The notes under the pieces: model-generated | Seen by the model: the letters and a program-made list of their open reading frames with translations, nothing else | Database searches by the model: none | Told to the model about the DNA's origin: nothing | Shown: positions 17,018 to 24,347 of the stretch, in pieces | Layout: each line of letters begins with the position of its first letter | Numbering within the stretch: position 1 is the first letter of the stretch | Position numbers and translations under genes: made by a program | Source: CAYWMD01 sp964458575 | Lineage (GTDB): Bacteria; Verrucomicrobiota; Verrucomicrobiia; Limisphaerales; JADLHS01 | DNA length: 28,043 bases | Direction: 5' to 3' | Assembly: GCA_964458575.1 (NCBI GenBank) | Contig: CAYWMD010000076.1 | Coordinates: 1 to 28,043, forward strand

Positions 17018-17890
17018 TTAATCCGTCTGATGCCTTGTCCCGCGGCGCTTGCGCAGCGCCCCGGATTTTTTGAACACCGGGCTGTCGAGCCGGCTGGAGG
17101 GTTTGCCGGTTTTGATTTCCTCCAGCAAGTCCGCCACGCTGTTGAGCACGCGCGTCGGTTGATAAACGTAGCTGCCCACGGCTTCCAGGGGCGTCGAGCC
17201 GGTGAGCACGAGATACGCCTGGATGTCCGCCTCGACGGCGCCGCGAATGTCCGTCTCCATCGTGTCGCCAATCATCACCACCTGTTCGGTCGGGCCGTGG
17301 GCGAGTTCCGCGAGCTTGCGGCGCGCGCGATGGAACATGTAGCCGTTGGGTTTGCCGAGGTAATACGCGCGCTGGCCGGTGCTCGCTTCGAGGAACGCCG
17401 CGGTCGCGCCGGCGCCGGGCCGGGTTTTCTCGCTGGAGACGGGACACCAGTTGTCGGGATTGGTCGCCAGCAAGCGCGCGCCTCGTTCGACGCACTCGTG
17501 GGCCTTGGCCAATCGTTCCATAGAAACCGCACCTTCGCCCACGACCACGTAACTCGGTTCAAGCGCATCACTGGCGATCCGGCGCTGGTGCAACGCGGTG
17601 AGCAACCCGCCCTCGCCGATCACAAACGCCGTGCAGTCAGGATGTGTTTCGCTGAGAAAGTCCGCGGTGTTGAGGGCGGACGTGTAAAAGTGCCGGGGCG
17701 AAAGGCCGGGAATTCCGAGGTGCTTCAAGCGCACGGCGAGGTCCTCCGGCGTGGGCGCGGAGTTGTTGGTGAGAAAGAGAAAAGGCGCGCCGGCTTCGGC
17801 CAGCGCGTACACAAAATCGCGGGCGCCGGGAATCAATTGATTCTCCCGGTAAATCACGCCGTCCATGTCTATTAAGTATCCAGTTTTCAT
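17018..17890 (-). CDS. HAD-IIA family phosphatase (NagD-like)
   Basis: The 290-aa protein has the HAD motifs in order: nucleophile and acid D8 and D10 in IDMDGVIY, motif II in FLFLTNNSAPT (37-47), motif III lysine K180 in GKPNGYMF, and motif IV in MIGDTMETDIRGA (206-218). The insertion between motifs II and III is the C2 cap typical of the NagD / 4-nitrophenylphosphatase subfamily, which acts on small phosphomonoesters such as nucleotides or sugar phosphates. The exact substrate cannot be read from sequence. The last 30 residues are basic and unconserved-looking. This is the last minus-strand gene before the strand switch, and it shares a 277-bp divergent upstream region with the GH16 gene. 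Confidence 0.92.
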   Translation of the reverse strand: MKTGYLIDMDGVIYRENQLIPGARDFVYALAEAGAPFLFLTNNSAPTPEDLAVRLKHLGIPGLSPRHFYTSALNTADFLSETHPDCTAFVIGEGGLLTALHQRRIASDALEPSYVVVGEGAVSMERLAKAHECVERGARLLATNPDNWCPVSSEKTRPGAGATAAFLEASTGQRAYYLGKPNGYMFHRARRKLAELAHGPTEQVVMIGDTMETDIRGAVEADIQAYLVLTGSTPLEAVGSYVYQPTRVLNSVADLLEEIKTGKPSSRLDSPVFKKSGALRKRRGTRHQTD

Positions 17891-18167
17891 GCTGCAAATT
17901 CATGTTCGATGTCAGTTTCACGCCGTCAGGCGACACGGGTTTGGGCCGCGGTTGGGGCAATCGTTGAATGTTAAGCAAGACTCCTGCCCCGGAGATTTCC
18001 CCAGAAAAGGCACGAAAGTCCCTCCGCGTCACTGTAGAATTGACCAGCGTGCGCAGAACACGCCACCTTCAGCCGCTCGTCACCGGTTTGAATCTCGGCG
18101 GCTTAATTTCGTCGGAGAAATAGGTTTGGCCCACCGGTCGAACAACCGCCGTTTGGGGTTTCGCGAT
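17891..18167. promoter_or_regulatory. Divergent intergenic region between the HAD phosphatase and GH16 genes
   Basis: This 277-bp region separates minus-strand and plus-strand genes, so it must hold promoters for both directions. The frame of the GH16 gene is open back to 17865, but translation of this stretch looks unlike a protein and the signal peptide begins at 18168. I find no convincing -35/-10 pairs, operators or RNA structure. Confidence 0.3.
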
Positions 18168-18983
18168 ATGAAAACATTTCAAAACCTGGTTCTCTTTGGG
18201 GCCGTTTTTGTGTCAATCGGCGCCGTCTCGGCGCAGACCAATCAGGCTTTCCTCCCGCCCGCGCCGGCCGGCCAGCAATGGAAGCTTGTGTGGCACGACG
18301 AGTTTGACGGCGCGAAGCTCGACGAATCCAAGTGGAACCGGCTCGGCGACCACGTGCGCAAGGGCGGCTATTGGATCAAGGACGATGCCTACGTTGACGG
18401 CAAGGGCAGTTTGATTCTCCGGACGAAACAGGACGGGGACCGCTTCACGTGCGGCGCCGTGAATACCAAGGGCAAGTTTGAACATGCGTTCGGCTACTTC
18501 GAGACGCGTTGTCAGATGCCAAAGCAGCCGGGGCATTGGTCCGCGTTTTGGTTGATGTGCGATGGCGTGAATACGGTCGGGAATGAGGGCCGCGACGGCA
18601 CGGAGATTGACATCATTGAAATGCCGTGGCGCGATGGCCAACTCACGGTCAATCTGCATTGGGATGGTTATGGCACGGCGCACAAGGCCGCCGGCACGAA
18701 ATTTACAATGCCCGAGGTGATCGCGGGCTTTCACACCTACGGCCTGCTCTGGCTGCCGACCGAGTATGTATTTTACGTGGACGGCAAGGAAGTCTGGCGC
18801 AGCCAGGCCGGCGGCGTTTCGCAAGTGCCTGAGTTCATCAAACTCACCAACGAAATCGGCAAATGGGCGGGCGACATCACGCAGGCGAAACTGCCCGATT
18901 ACTTCGAGGTGGACTACGTGCGGGTTTTCGAGGCGGTGGCGGAAGCTCAAAGTTCAAAGCTCAAAGCTCAAGGGAAGCCCTGA
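18168..18983 (+). CDS. Secreted glycoside hydrolase family 16 (endo-beta-glucanase-like)
   Basis: I place the start at 18168 (271 aa), where a clear signal peptide begins (MKTFQNLVLFGAVFVSIGAVSAQ, cleavage near 22). The mature protein is a GH16 jelly roll: WHDEFDGAKLDESKW (42-56), GYFETRCQMP (109-118), and the catalytic motif EIDIIE with nucleophile E146, D148 and acid/base E151. GH16 enzymes cleave internal beta-1,3, beta-1,4 or related linkages in laminarin, lichenin, agar or carrageenan; the specificity is not readable here. The C-terminus is odd: after the final strand (YVRVFEAVAE) the last residues (AQSSKLKAQGKP) are encoded by an intergenic-type inverted repeat, so the original stop has probably been overrun. 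Confidence 0.93.
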   Translation: MKTFQNLVLFGAVFVSIGAVSAQTNQAFLPPAPAGQQWKLVWHDEFDGAKLDESKWNRLGDHVRKGGYWIKDDAYVDGKGSLILRTKQDGDRFTCGAVNTKGKFEHAFGYFETRCQMPKQPGHWSAFWLMCDGVNTVGNEGRDGTEIDIIEMPWRDGQLTVNLHWDGYGTAHKAAGTKFTMPEVIAGFHTYGLLWLPTEYVFYVDGKEVWRSQAGGVSQVPEFIKLTNEIGKWAGDITQAKLPDYFEVDYVRVFEAVAEAQSSKLKAQGKP

Positions 18984-19075
18984 CGAAGCTCAAAGACACA
19001 AAGCTCAAAAAGGTTCCAGTTGGGAATTTCCAGATTGGTCCTTGAAGTTTCCATTGAGCTTTGAACTTTGAGCTT
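18943..19075. repeat. 22-bp perfect inverted repeat (AAGCTCAAAGTTC words)
   Basis: The arms at 18943-18964 and 19054-19075 are exact reverse complements over 22 bp, built from AAGCTCAAAG words. Further copies of the word lie between them (18985-19009), and a degenerate one follows near 19083-19093. The left arm lies inside the 3' end of the GH16 gene and encodes its last residues. The right arm ends 65 bp before nusB. It could form a long-loop hairpin in the mRNA. Confidence 0.85.
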
Positions 19076-19140
19076 TCCACCGAGCTTGGAGCTTTTTTCA
19101 TTTCCCCACGTTCATTTGTCCGGCATGTTGAAGTTGAATT

Positions 19141-19641
19141 ATGGGCAAACGCCGTGAAGCGCGGGAACGCGCGGTCCAGTTTTTGTTTCAGCACGATTTG
19201 AGTCCGCCGGAAGACCTGGAGCGGGCGCTCAATGAATTTTGGGACACGCAGCGCGCCGCAGCCATCGCGGACGACAAAGGCCCGGCGCATTGGGGACAGC
19301 CGGTCGAACTCCCGCCGCCCACGGCCGAGGAAGCGGAGGAGCGGCTGTTTGCCGAACCGCTGATCCGGGGCACGCTGGAACATCGGCAGGCGATTGACGA
19401 GCACATCAAGAAGCACGTCAGGAACTGGGAACTCCACCGCATTGCCGCCGTGGATCGAAACATCATGCGCCTGGCGATTTACGAGATGCTCCACCGCGAG
19501 GACATCCCGCCCGTGGTCAGCATCAATGAAGCCGTGGATATCGCCAAAAAGTTTTCCACCCAGGATAGCGGCAAATTCGTCAACGGCGTCCTCGACAAGA
19601 TCAAGGCCGAGCTGATGCGGCCGGCCCGGAATGTGAAATGA
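19141..19641 (+). CDS. nusB: Transcription antitermination factor NusB
   Basis: The 166-aa protein has the NusB fold: an N-terminal KRREARERAVQFLFQHDLS helix pair and the conserved C-terminal half WELHRIAAVDRNIMRLAIYEML (132-153 region of the fold) followed by PPVVSINEAVDIAKKFSTQDSGKFVNGVLDKI. NusB binds boxA RNA together with NusE (S10) and supports antitermination of rRNA operons. It is longer than the roughly 140-residue enterobacterial protein because of an acidic, proline-containing insert near residues 38-75. There is no evident Shine-Dalgarno sequence before the ATG. The gene is not beside riboflavin genes, its common neighbours elsewhere. Confidence 0.95.
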   Translation: MGKRREARERAVQFLFQHDLSPPEDLERALNEFWDTQRAAAIADDKGPAHWGQPVELPPPTAEEAEERLFAEPLIRGTLEHRQAIDEHIKKHVRNWELHRIAAVDRNIMRLAIYEMLHREDIPPVVSINEAVDIAKKFSTQDSGKFVNGVLDKIKAELMRPARNVK

Positions 19642-19741
19642 ACATCCAACAACCAACATCCAACAACCAACATCCAAGGCCGCAATCCCGCAGCGGCTGT
19701 TCTTTGGATGTTCGATGTTCGATGTTCGACGTTCGATGTTT
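19641..19741. repeat. Tandem 14-bp and 7-bp repeats forming an inverted structure
   Basis: From 19641 to 19677 the unit AACATCCAACAACC occurs 2.6 times, beginning on the last base of the nusB stop codon. From 19707 to 19741 the unit GATGTTC occurs five times, one copy with a single change (GACGTTC) and the last ending in T. AACATCCAA in the first block is complementary to TTGGATGTT (19704-19712), so the two blocks can pair in several registers. The downstream T-run (19739-19744) makes a terminator role for nusB possible. Confidence 0.8.
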
Positions 19742-19751
19742 TTCCTTCTGA

Positions 19752-20579
19752 ATGTTTGCCGACCTCCATCTGCACACGCACTTTTCCGACGGCACCTTTT
19801 CGCCGGAAGAAGTGGTGGCCCGCGGACACCGGGCCGGTTTCGCGGCGCTGGCGTTGACCGACCACGACACGGTGGAAGGTTGCCAGCGCATGGCGGCGGC
19901 GTGCCAGGCGGCCGGCATTGAATTCATCACCGGTTCGGAGTTAACGGCGGAACACAAGGAGACGGAACTGCACATCCTCGGGTACTTTCTCGACGTCACG
20001 AACCAGAAACTGCTGGCCGAACTCGCGCGCTTTCAGGTCGTCCGCCAGAATCGCATCCGGGAGATGGTCGCGCGCTTGAACGAATTGAAGGTGCCGTTGC
20101 AGGCCGATGAGGTTTTCGCGCTCGCGAATTGCAGTTCGCCCGGGCGCCCGCACGTCGCCCGCACGCTTGTCCAAGGCGGCCATTGCGAATCATTGGACGA
20201 GGCCTTTGAGTTTTACCTCAAGAAAGGCCGGCCCGCCTGGGTCCCCAAGGCCAAGATGTCCGCGTTCGAAGCCGTGGAGTTGATCCATCAGGCCGGCGGC
20301 CTCGCCGTCATGGCGCATCCGGGGTTAAATCGGGCCGATGATTTGATTCCCGACCTTGTGGACGCGGGACTTGACGGGATCGAGTGCTATCACACCAAAC
20401 ACAACCGCCGCGTCGCGCGTCATTACGTCGAGATGGCCGGGAAGCTGAACCTGTTGATCACCGGCGGTTCGGATTGCCACGGCAAGAGCAAGGGCCGGCC
20501 CCTCATCGGCACCGTGAAGCTTGACTACGCGCACGTGGAAAAACTCAAACAGAAGCGGGTTGCAGCGTCAAAACGTTAA
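19752..20579 (+). CDS. PHP-domain metal-dependent phosphoesterase (TrpH/RNase AM-like)
   Basis: The 275-aa protein carries the four PHP motifs: DLHLHTHFSDG (4-14), LTDHDT (35-40), a metal-ligand region GSELTAE with E63, HP at 189-190, and the last motif GGSDCHG (238-244). GRPHVAR (131-137) is typical of the YciV/TrpH subgroup, whose members hydrolyse 3',5'-nucleoside bisphosphates or trim RNA 5' ends (RNase AM). No polymerase or histidinol-phosphatase extension is present. The last residues (RVAASKR) run into an intergenic inverted repeat that also contains the stop codon. It sits between nusB and ftsY, all in one direction, but the repeat-filled gaps make a tight operon unlikely. Confidence 0.93.
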   Translation: MFADLHLHTHFSDGTFSPEEVVARGHRAGFAALALTDHDTVEGCQRMAAACQAAGIEFITGSELTAEHKETELHILGYFLDVTNQKLLAELARFQVVRQNRIREMVARLNELKVPLQADEVFALANCSSPGRPHVARTLVQGGHCESLDEAFEFYLKKGRPAWVPKAKMSAFEAVELIHQAGGLAVMAHPGLNRADDLIPDLVDAGLDGIECYHTKHNRRVARHYVEMAGKLNLLITGGSDCHGKSKGRPLIGTVKLDYAHVEKLKQKRVAASKR

Positions 20580-20638
20580 AGCGTTGCAACGATCACTCGC
20601 GCCGATCTCCCCCGTTTCAACGATTTAACGCTTCAACG
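20566..20638. repeat. Imperfect inverted repeat (CGTTTCAACG / TTAACG words) between the PHP and ftsY genes
   Basis: The arms 20566-20591 and 20613-20638 are complementary at 21 of 26 positions with a 21-nt loop. The left arm covers the end of the PHP coding sequence and its stop codon. Copies of the TTAACG word continue up to about 20645, just before the ftsY start. The architecture matches the other word-repeat gaps in this region, but the word differs. Confidence 0.75.
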
Positions 20639-20654
20639 TATTAACGACCAACAA

Positions 20655-21566
20655 ATGGGACTCTTCGACAAATTCAAAGCGGGCCTTGCCAAAACCCACA
20701 GCAAGCTCACACACGAGATCAAACGCATCATCACGCGTTCGCCCAAACTCACCGGCGAATCGCTCGAAGAACTCGAACAAGCGCTCATCGCCGCCGACCT
20801 CGGCCTGGCCGTGACGCAACAAATCGTCGCCGCCGTCAAACTCGCCTACGAATCCCAGGGCACGACCGGCCACGACGTGTTCGCCATCGCCCGCGCTGAA
20901 GTCGAAAAGAATCTCACGAGCAACAAACCTGATTTACTCAAAGCGCCGAGCGGCCCGACGGTGGTTTCCATCGTCGGCGTCAATGGCACCGGCAAAACCA
21001 CGACGTCCGCCAAGCTCGCGCACTTTATCCAATCCCGTGGCCAGACCGCCTTGCTCGCCGCTTGCGACACCTTCCGTGCTGCCGCCATCGAGCAACTCAA
21101 ACTCTGGGGCACGCGCCTCAAGGTGGAAGTCATCGCGAGCGAGTACGGTTCGGATGCCGCGTCCGTGGCACACGACGCCGTGACCGCCGCGCAGGCGCGC
21201 AAGGCGGATTACCTCTTTATTGACACCGCGGGCCGGCTGCACACCAAGCACAACCTCATGCAGGAGTTGCACAAGTTGCACCGCGTCATCGGCAAGCAAC
21301 TGCCCGGCGCGCCGCATGAAGTGCTGCTCGTGCTTGACGGCAGCACCGGCATGAACGCGCTGAACCAGGCGCGCGAATTCAACAAAGCGGTCCCGCTCAC
21401 CGGCCTCATCGTGACCAAGCTGGACGGCACGAGCAAAGGCGGCATGGTGGTGGCGATCCAGAAGGAACTCGGCCTGCCCATCAAATTCATCGGCCTCGGC
21501 GAGCAACCGGACGACCTGCAACCCTTCGACGCCAAACAATTCGCGCAGGCGTTGTTTGAGGAATAA
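20655..21566 (+). CDS. ftsY: Signal recognition particle receptor FtsY
   Basis: This SRP-type GTPase receives ribosome-nascent chain complexes from Ffh/4.5S RNA and hands them to SecYEG at the inner membrane. At 303 aa it is a minimal FtsY lacking the long acidic A domain. The N-terminal N domain (1-95) is followed by the G domain: P-loop GVNGTGKTT (108-116), CDTFRAAAIEQL (137-148), DTAGR (190-194) and TKLDG (254-258), ending in the usual GEQPDDLQPFDAKQFAQALF. The last 56 coding bases up to 21562 recur exactly at 26206-26261, and a diverged copy of its last 50 codons lies at 23737-23886. That makes the 3' end a probable recombination or integration site. Confidence 0.97.
   Translation: MGLFDKFKAGLAKTHSKLTHEIKRIITRSPKLTGESLEELEQALIAADLGLAVTQQIVAAVKLAYESQGTTGHDVFAIARAEVEKNLTSNKPDLLKAPSGPTVVSIVGVNGTGKTTTSAKLAHFIQSRGQTALLAACDTFRAAAIEQLKLWGTRLKVEVIASEYGSDAASVAHDAVTAAQARKADYLFIDTAGRLHTKHNLMQELHKLHRVIGKQLPGAPHEVLLVLDGSTGMNALNQAREFNKAVPLTGLIVTKLDGTSKGGMVVAIQKELGLPIKFIGLGEQPDDLQPFDAKQFAQALFEE
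21507..21566 (+). repeat. ftsY 3'-end direct repeat, copy 1 (in the intact gene)
   Basis: The last 60 bases of ftsY, including the stop codon, match 26206-26265 at 59 of 60 positions, with the first 56 bases identical. The first 26 bases (21507-21532) are also identical in the diverged copy at 23824-23849. The direct orientation and the gene-end location are what an attachment site would look like. Confidence 0.85.
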
Positions 21567-21577
21567 GCCGTCGAAGC

Positions 21578-21605
21578 CGCGGACGTCAGTCCGCGCCAAC
21601 TTTTT
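21578..21605 (+). terminator. Possible ftsY terminator hairpin
   Basis: CGCGGAC (21578-21584) and GTCCGCG (21589-21595) form a 7-bp GC stem with a 4-nt loop. After five intervening bases comes a run of five T (21601-21605). It starts 11 bp after the ftsY stop codon. The T-run is short and displaced, so termination would be moderate at best. Another small stem, GCCGTC and GACGGC (21655-21670), follows before the DUF362 gene. Confidence 0.4.
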
Positions 21606-21745
21606 CTGGGTTGGCAGCTCTCAAATATTCAGAACAACTGATTCCTGAAAATGCGCCGTCTGACGACGGCGGCTACGATCAGGTCTTGCCTTCCGCAAAT
21701 TCATCCTTGGTGTGCAGGCCGAAATGAATTAGGAAAGGGACGGGT

Positions 21746-23710
21746 ATGACCAGTATCGGGCAGTCAAACGGCCAGCGCGGGGAAGGCCACAATGTTTTTC
21801 CCAAGACCGCCCGGGTGCTCAGCCACGGATGCAAGGGAGCATGGCTCAGCTGCGGTTTTTCCCTCATGGGATTTTTCTCGCTCTTGTGGTTTTTGGTGCG
21901 CGTTATTCCCAAGCCCAGCCGCGCCGCGTATCCGTGTCAACGCGCGGCCTTTCCCCTGGCCAGCAGTTTCGTGGTCTGGCTGGCGGCGCTGCTTGGTTCG
22001 GGCTTTGCCTGGCGGAAATTTCTCCGGCGCGATGCCCGGGTCTGGCAGGCGTGTTTGTGGTGTGCGGCGGCTTTGGCGCTGGGCGCGTTGGTGGTGACCA
22101 GTCTGCCAACAGTGCGTGCCTGGGCCGCCAATCCGCCGCATGGCGTGTTGGGCACGGCCAAAGGGATTTTCCCGGGCCGCGTCGTCTGGGTGCATGCCCC
22201 GGAAGCGACGAGTTGGGCGGGCTACACTTCCACTGAGCATTGGTACGAAACGAACCACACGGACCTGGCGGTGGTCGAGGAAATGATGTCCAAGGCGATT
22301 CGGGCGGTGGGTGGCGGTAATTCGGACGCGGCAGCGTGGGATGCCATTTTCAAATACTTCAATTTGAAGCACGGTCAGGGTGAACACGGCTATCAAGCTG
22401 GCGAAAAAATCGCCATCAAGATCAACCTGGCTACCTGCTGGAGCGGCGGCACACCGACGACCTACGTGGACATTTACGGCACTTACGAGAAGCAGAATGT
22501 GGTGGACAGTCACTGGCAGAACACGATTGACAATTCGCCCCAGATGCTGCTCTCGCTGCTGCGGCAACTCGTCTATGTCGCCGGCGTGAATCAAACCAAC
22601 ATTTATCTGGGCGATCCTTCAGGCAATTTCCCCAAATTCATGTGGGACAAGTTGCATCCGGAATTCCCGGGCGTTCATTACTTCGACAATTACGGCAGCC
22701 AAGGACGGATGCGCACGGAGTTTTCTGCCGTGCCGTTCAACTGGAGCACCAACGCTTCGTGGAGCACCAACGGGGCCGGGAAGCTCCAGGATCATGTGCC
22801 GGTGCCATTCGCGGAGGCCGATTACATCATAGATTTCGCGGTGCTCAAAGGTCACAGCACGGGAATAACTGCTTGCGGCAAAAACTGGTACGGGGCGCTA
22901 CTGCGTCTGCCGAACACCTGGTATCGGGATGCCAACGGGACGAACCAGGCCGGCTACACGAACTACGTGAACCTGCATTACAGCACGCCCCGCCCCAAAT
23001 CCGGCGGTTATCCCGGTCTGGGAAAATACCGGGCGATCGTGGACTTGATGGGCCATCCGGCCCTGGGCGGCAAGACACTGCTCTGCCTGGTGGACGGTTT
23101 ATTCGGCGGTTATTACTCCGAGTCCCGTCCGGTTAAATGGAACACGGCGCCCTTCACCAACGACTGGCCGTCCAGCCTGTTTGTCTCGCAGGACCCCGTG
23201 GCGATTGACTCGGTGTGTTACGACTTTCTGATGGCCGAGTGGCCGAACATCGTGAACTTCGGCACACAAACCCCGGGCGTCGGCGACGACCTCGGGGGCG
23301 GTGCGGAGGATTATCTGCACGAAGCGGCGGAGGCGAATCATCCGGCGTCCGGGACGTTTTATGATCCGGGCAGAACCGGCGCGCGCCTCGCCAGCCTGGG
23401 CGTGCACGAGCATTGGAACAATCCAACCGATAAAAAATACAGCCGCAACCTCGGTGCGGGTCAGGGCATCGAACTGGTGGCGCTCACCGCGACGCGGCCC
23501 AACGCCGTGCTGGCCGTCGCTCAAGCGGGAAACAAGGCGGTGGTTTCGTGGCAGGGTTCGCTCACCGGTTACCAGTTGCAAAGCACGACCCTTATGCCGC
23601 CGGCAGGCTCATGGTCGAATGTCGGCATTTCTCCGATGCTGGTTCAGGGACGGAACACAGTCACAAATGAGATTTCGGGGGCGAGCCGGTTTTATCGGCT
23701 GACCAAGTGA
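21746..23710 (+). CDS. DUF362 protein with N-terminal membrane helices
   Basis: The 654-aa protein has three hydrophobic segments near 35-53, 70-88 and 103-120, followed by ANPPHGVLGTAKGIFPGRVVWVH (128-150). A DUF362 core covers about 215-495: KIAIKINLAT, the STNG-rich strand region, DFAVLKGHSTGITACGKNWYG and SQDPVAIDSVCYDFL. DUF362 is of unproven function; some members accompany iron-sulfur domains, but no cysteine cluster of that type is seen here. The C-terminal 70 residues form the secretome module ending SRFYRLTK. A purine-rich AGGAAAGGGACGGG stretch precedes the ATG. It lies between copies 1 and 2 of the ftsY 3' end and so may be imported cargo. Confidence 0.85.
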   Translation: MTSIGQSNGQRGEGHNVFPKTARVLSHGCKGAWLSCGFSLMGFFSLLWFLVRVIPKPSRAAYPCQRAAFPLASSFVVWLAALLGSGFAWRKFLRRDARVWQACLWCAAALALGALVVTSLPTVRAWAANPPHGVLGTAKGIFPGRVVWVHAPEATSWAGYTSTEHWYETNHTDLAVVEEMMSKAIRAVGGGNSDAAAWDAIFKYFNLKHGQGEHGYQAGEKIAIKINLATCWSGGTPTTYVDIYGTYEKQNVVDSHWQNTIDNSPQMLLSLLRQLVYVAGVNQTNIYLGDPSGNFPKFMWDKLHPEFPGVHYFDNYGSQGRMRTEFSAVPFNWSTNASWSTNGAGKLQDHVPVPFAEADYIIDFAVLKGHSTGITACGKNWYGALLRLPNTWYRDANGTNQAGYTNYVNLHYSTPRPKSGGYPGLGKYRAIVDLMGHPALGGKTLLCLVDGLFGGYYSESRPVKWNTAPFTNDWPSSLFVSQDPVAIDSVCYDFLMAEWPNIVNFGTQTPGVGDDLGGGAEDYLHEAAEANHPASGTFYDPGRTGARLASLGVHEHWNNPTDKKYSRNLGAGQGIELVALTATRPNAVLAVAQAGNKAVVSWQGSLTGYQLQSTTLMPPAGSWSNVGISPMLVQGRNTVTNEISGASRFYRLTK

Positions 23711-23736
23711 CCGGGGCTAGAGCGCCCCAACGCAAC

Positions 23737-23886
23737 CTCAACGGCACGAGCAAAGGAGGCATGGCAGTGGCGATTCAGAAGTAGCCCGGCCTGCCCATCC
23801 AATTCATCGGCCTCAGCGAGCAACCGGACGACCTGCAACCCTTCGACGCGAAGCAGTTCGCGGAAGCTCTTTTCGCCGAATCGTAA
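23737..23886 (+). pseudogene. Diverged ftsY 3'-end remnant (copy 2)
   Basis: Translated in frame, these 50 codons read LNGTSKGGMAVAIQK, a stop, then PGLPIQFIGLSEQPDDLQPF and DAKQFAEALFAES before the natural stop. They align along their whole length with the FtsY C-terminus without a gap; the in-frame TAG at 23782-23784 replaces a sense codon. Many differences from the intact gene are synonymous third-position changes, so this piece evolved as a working ftsY end before being detached. A 32-bp block (23818-23849) is identical to 21501-21532. No N or G-domain start is present, so it cannot encode a receptor. Confidence 0.92.
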
Positions 23887-24016
23887 CCGCAGCTCGACGT
23901 CTCCGCTTGACGGGGCGCTGCTTTCGTGGGCTACTACTGTTGTTAAGCCCGTTAGAACCACGTCATCAGCAGGCGGGTTCTGTTCCATCGGTAAACCCAA
24001 AACTCATTTTTTTGCC

Positions 24017-24295
24017 ATGACCATAAACGCCCACAAAAACTGGCTTCGCCTCGTGCTGCTCCCGCTCGCCTTCCTCACTCCGGCAACGTGGGCGCAACCC
24101 ATTCCCAACCCCAGTTTCGAGTCAAACACCTTCACGGTGTTTCCCGGCTACGTGAGCGACAACCCCGCCATCACGAGCTGGATAGAATCGCCGACAATTC
24201 CTTCGGCCAACTGGACGCTCTCGCCGAGCGTTTCGCAAAATCCTGCCACAGTCAGCATCGTGTCGAACAAGTTTTATCGGCTTTACAGACCATGA
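24017..24295 (+). CDS. Short secreted protein, probably an internally deleted remnant
   Basis: The 92-aa ORF starts with a good signal peptide (LRLVLLPLAFLTPATWAQ, cleavage near 27). It continues with PIPNPSFESNTFTVFPGYVSDNPAITSWIE, the beginning of a carbohydrate-binding-like jelly roll (compare the NxxFE-type starts of the CBM-like modules in proteins A and B). After about 35 more residues it jumps to NKFYRLYRP, the ending used by full-length secreted proteins of this genome. The middle of the expected domain is missing, so an internal deletion that joined head and tail in frame is the simplest reading. It may still be expressed. It lies between ftsY copies 2 and 3. Confidence 0.55.
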   Translation: MTINAHKNWLRLVLLPLAFLTPATWAQPIPNPSFESNTFTVFPGYVSDNPAITSWIESPTIPSANWTLSPSVSQNPATVSIVSNKFYRLYRP

Positions 24296-24347
24296 ATTGT
24301 TTTTCACCGTGATTCAAAAAATCCAAGTGGTCCAACCCAAACTCACC

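Noticed and set aside
17865..18167. In-frame upstream extension of the GH16 gene (101 codons)
   Set aside because: The extension has no protein-like composition, and a standard signal peptide starts exactly at 18168, so the later ATG is preferred.
23948..23958. CCCGTTAGAAC shared with the left edge of the IS630 element (26541-26551), suggesting an IS remnant
   Set aside because: An 11-base match is expected many times by chance in a window of this size, half of it lies outside the IS, and no further terminal-repeat sequence follows.
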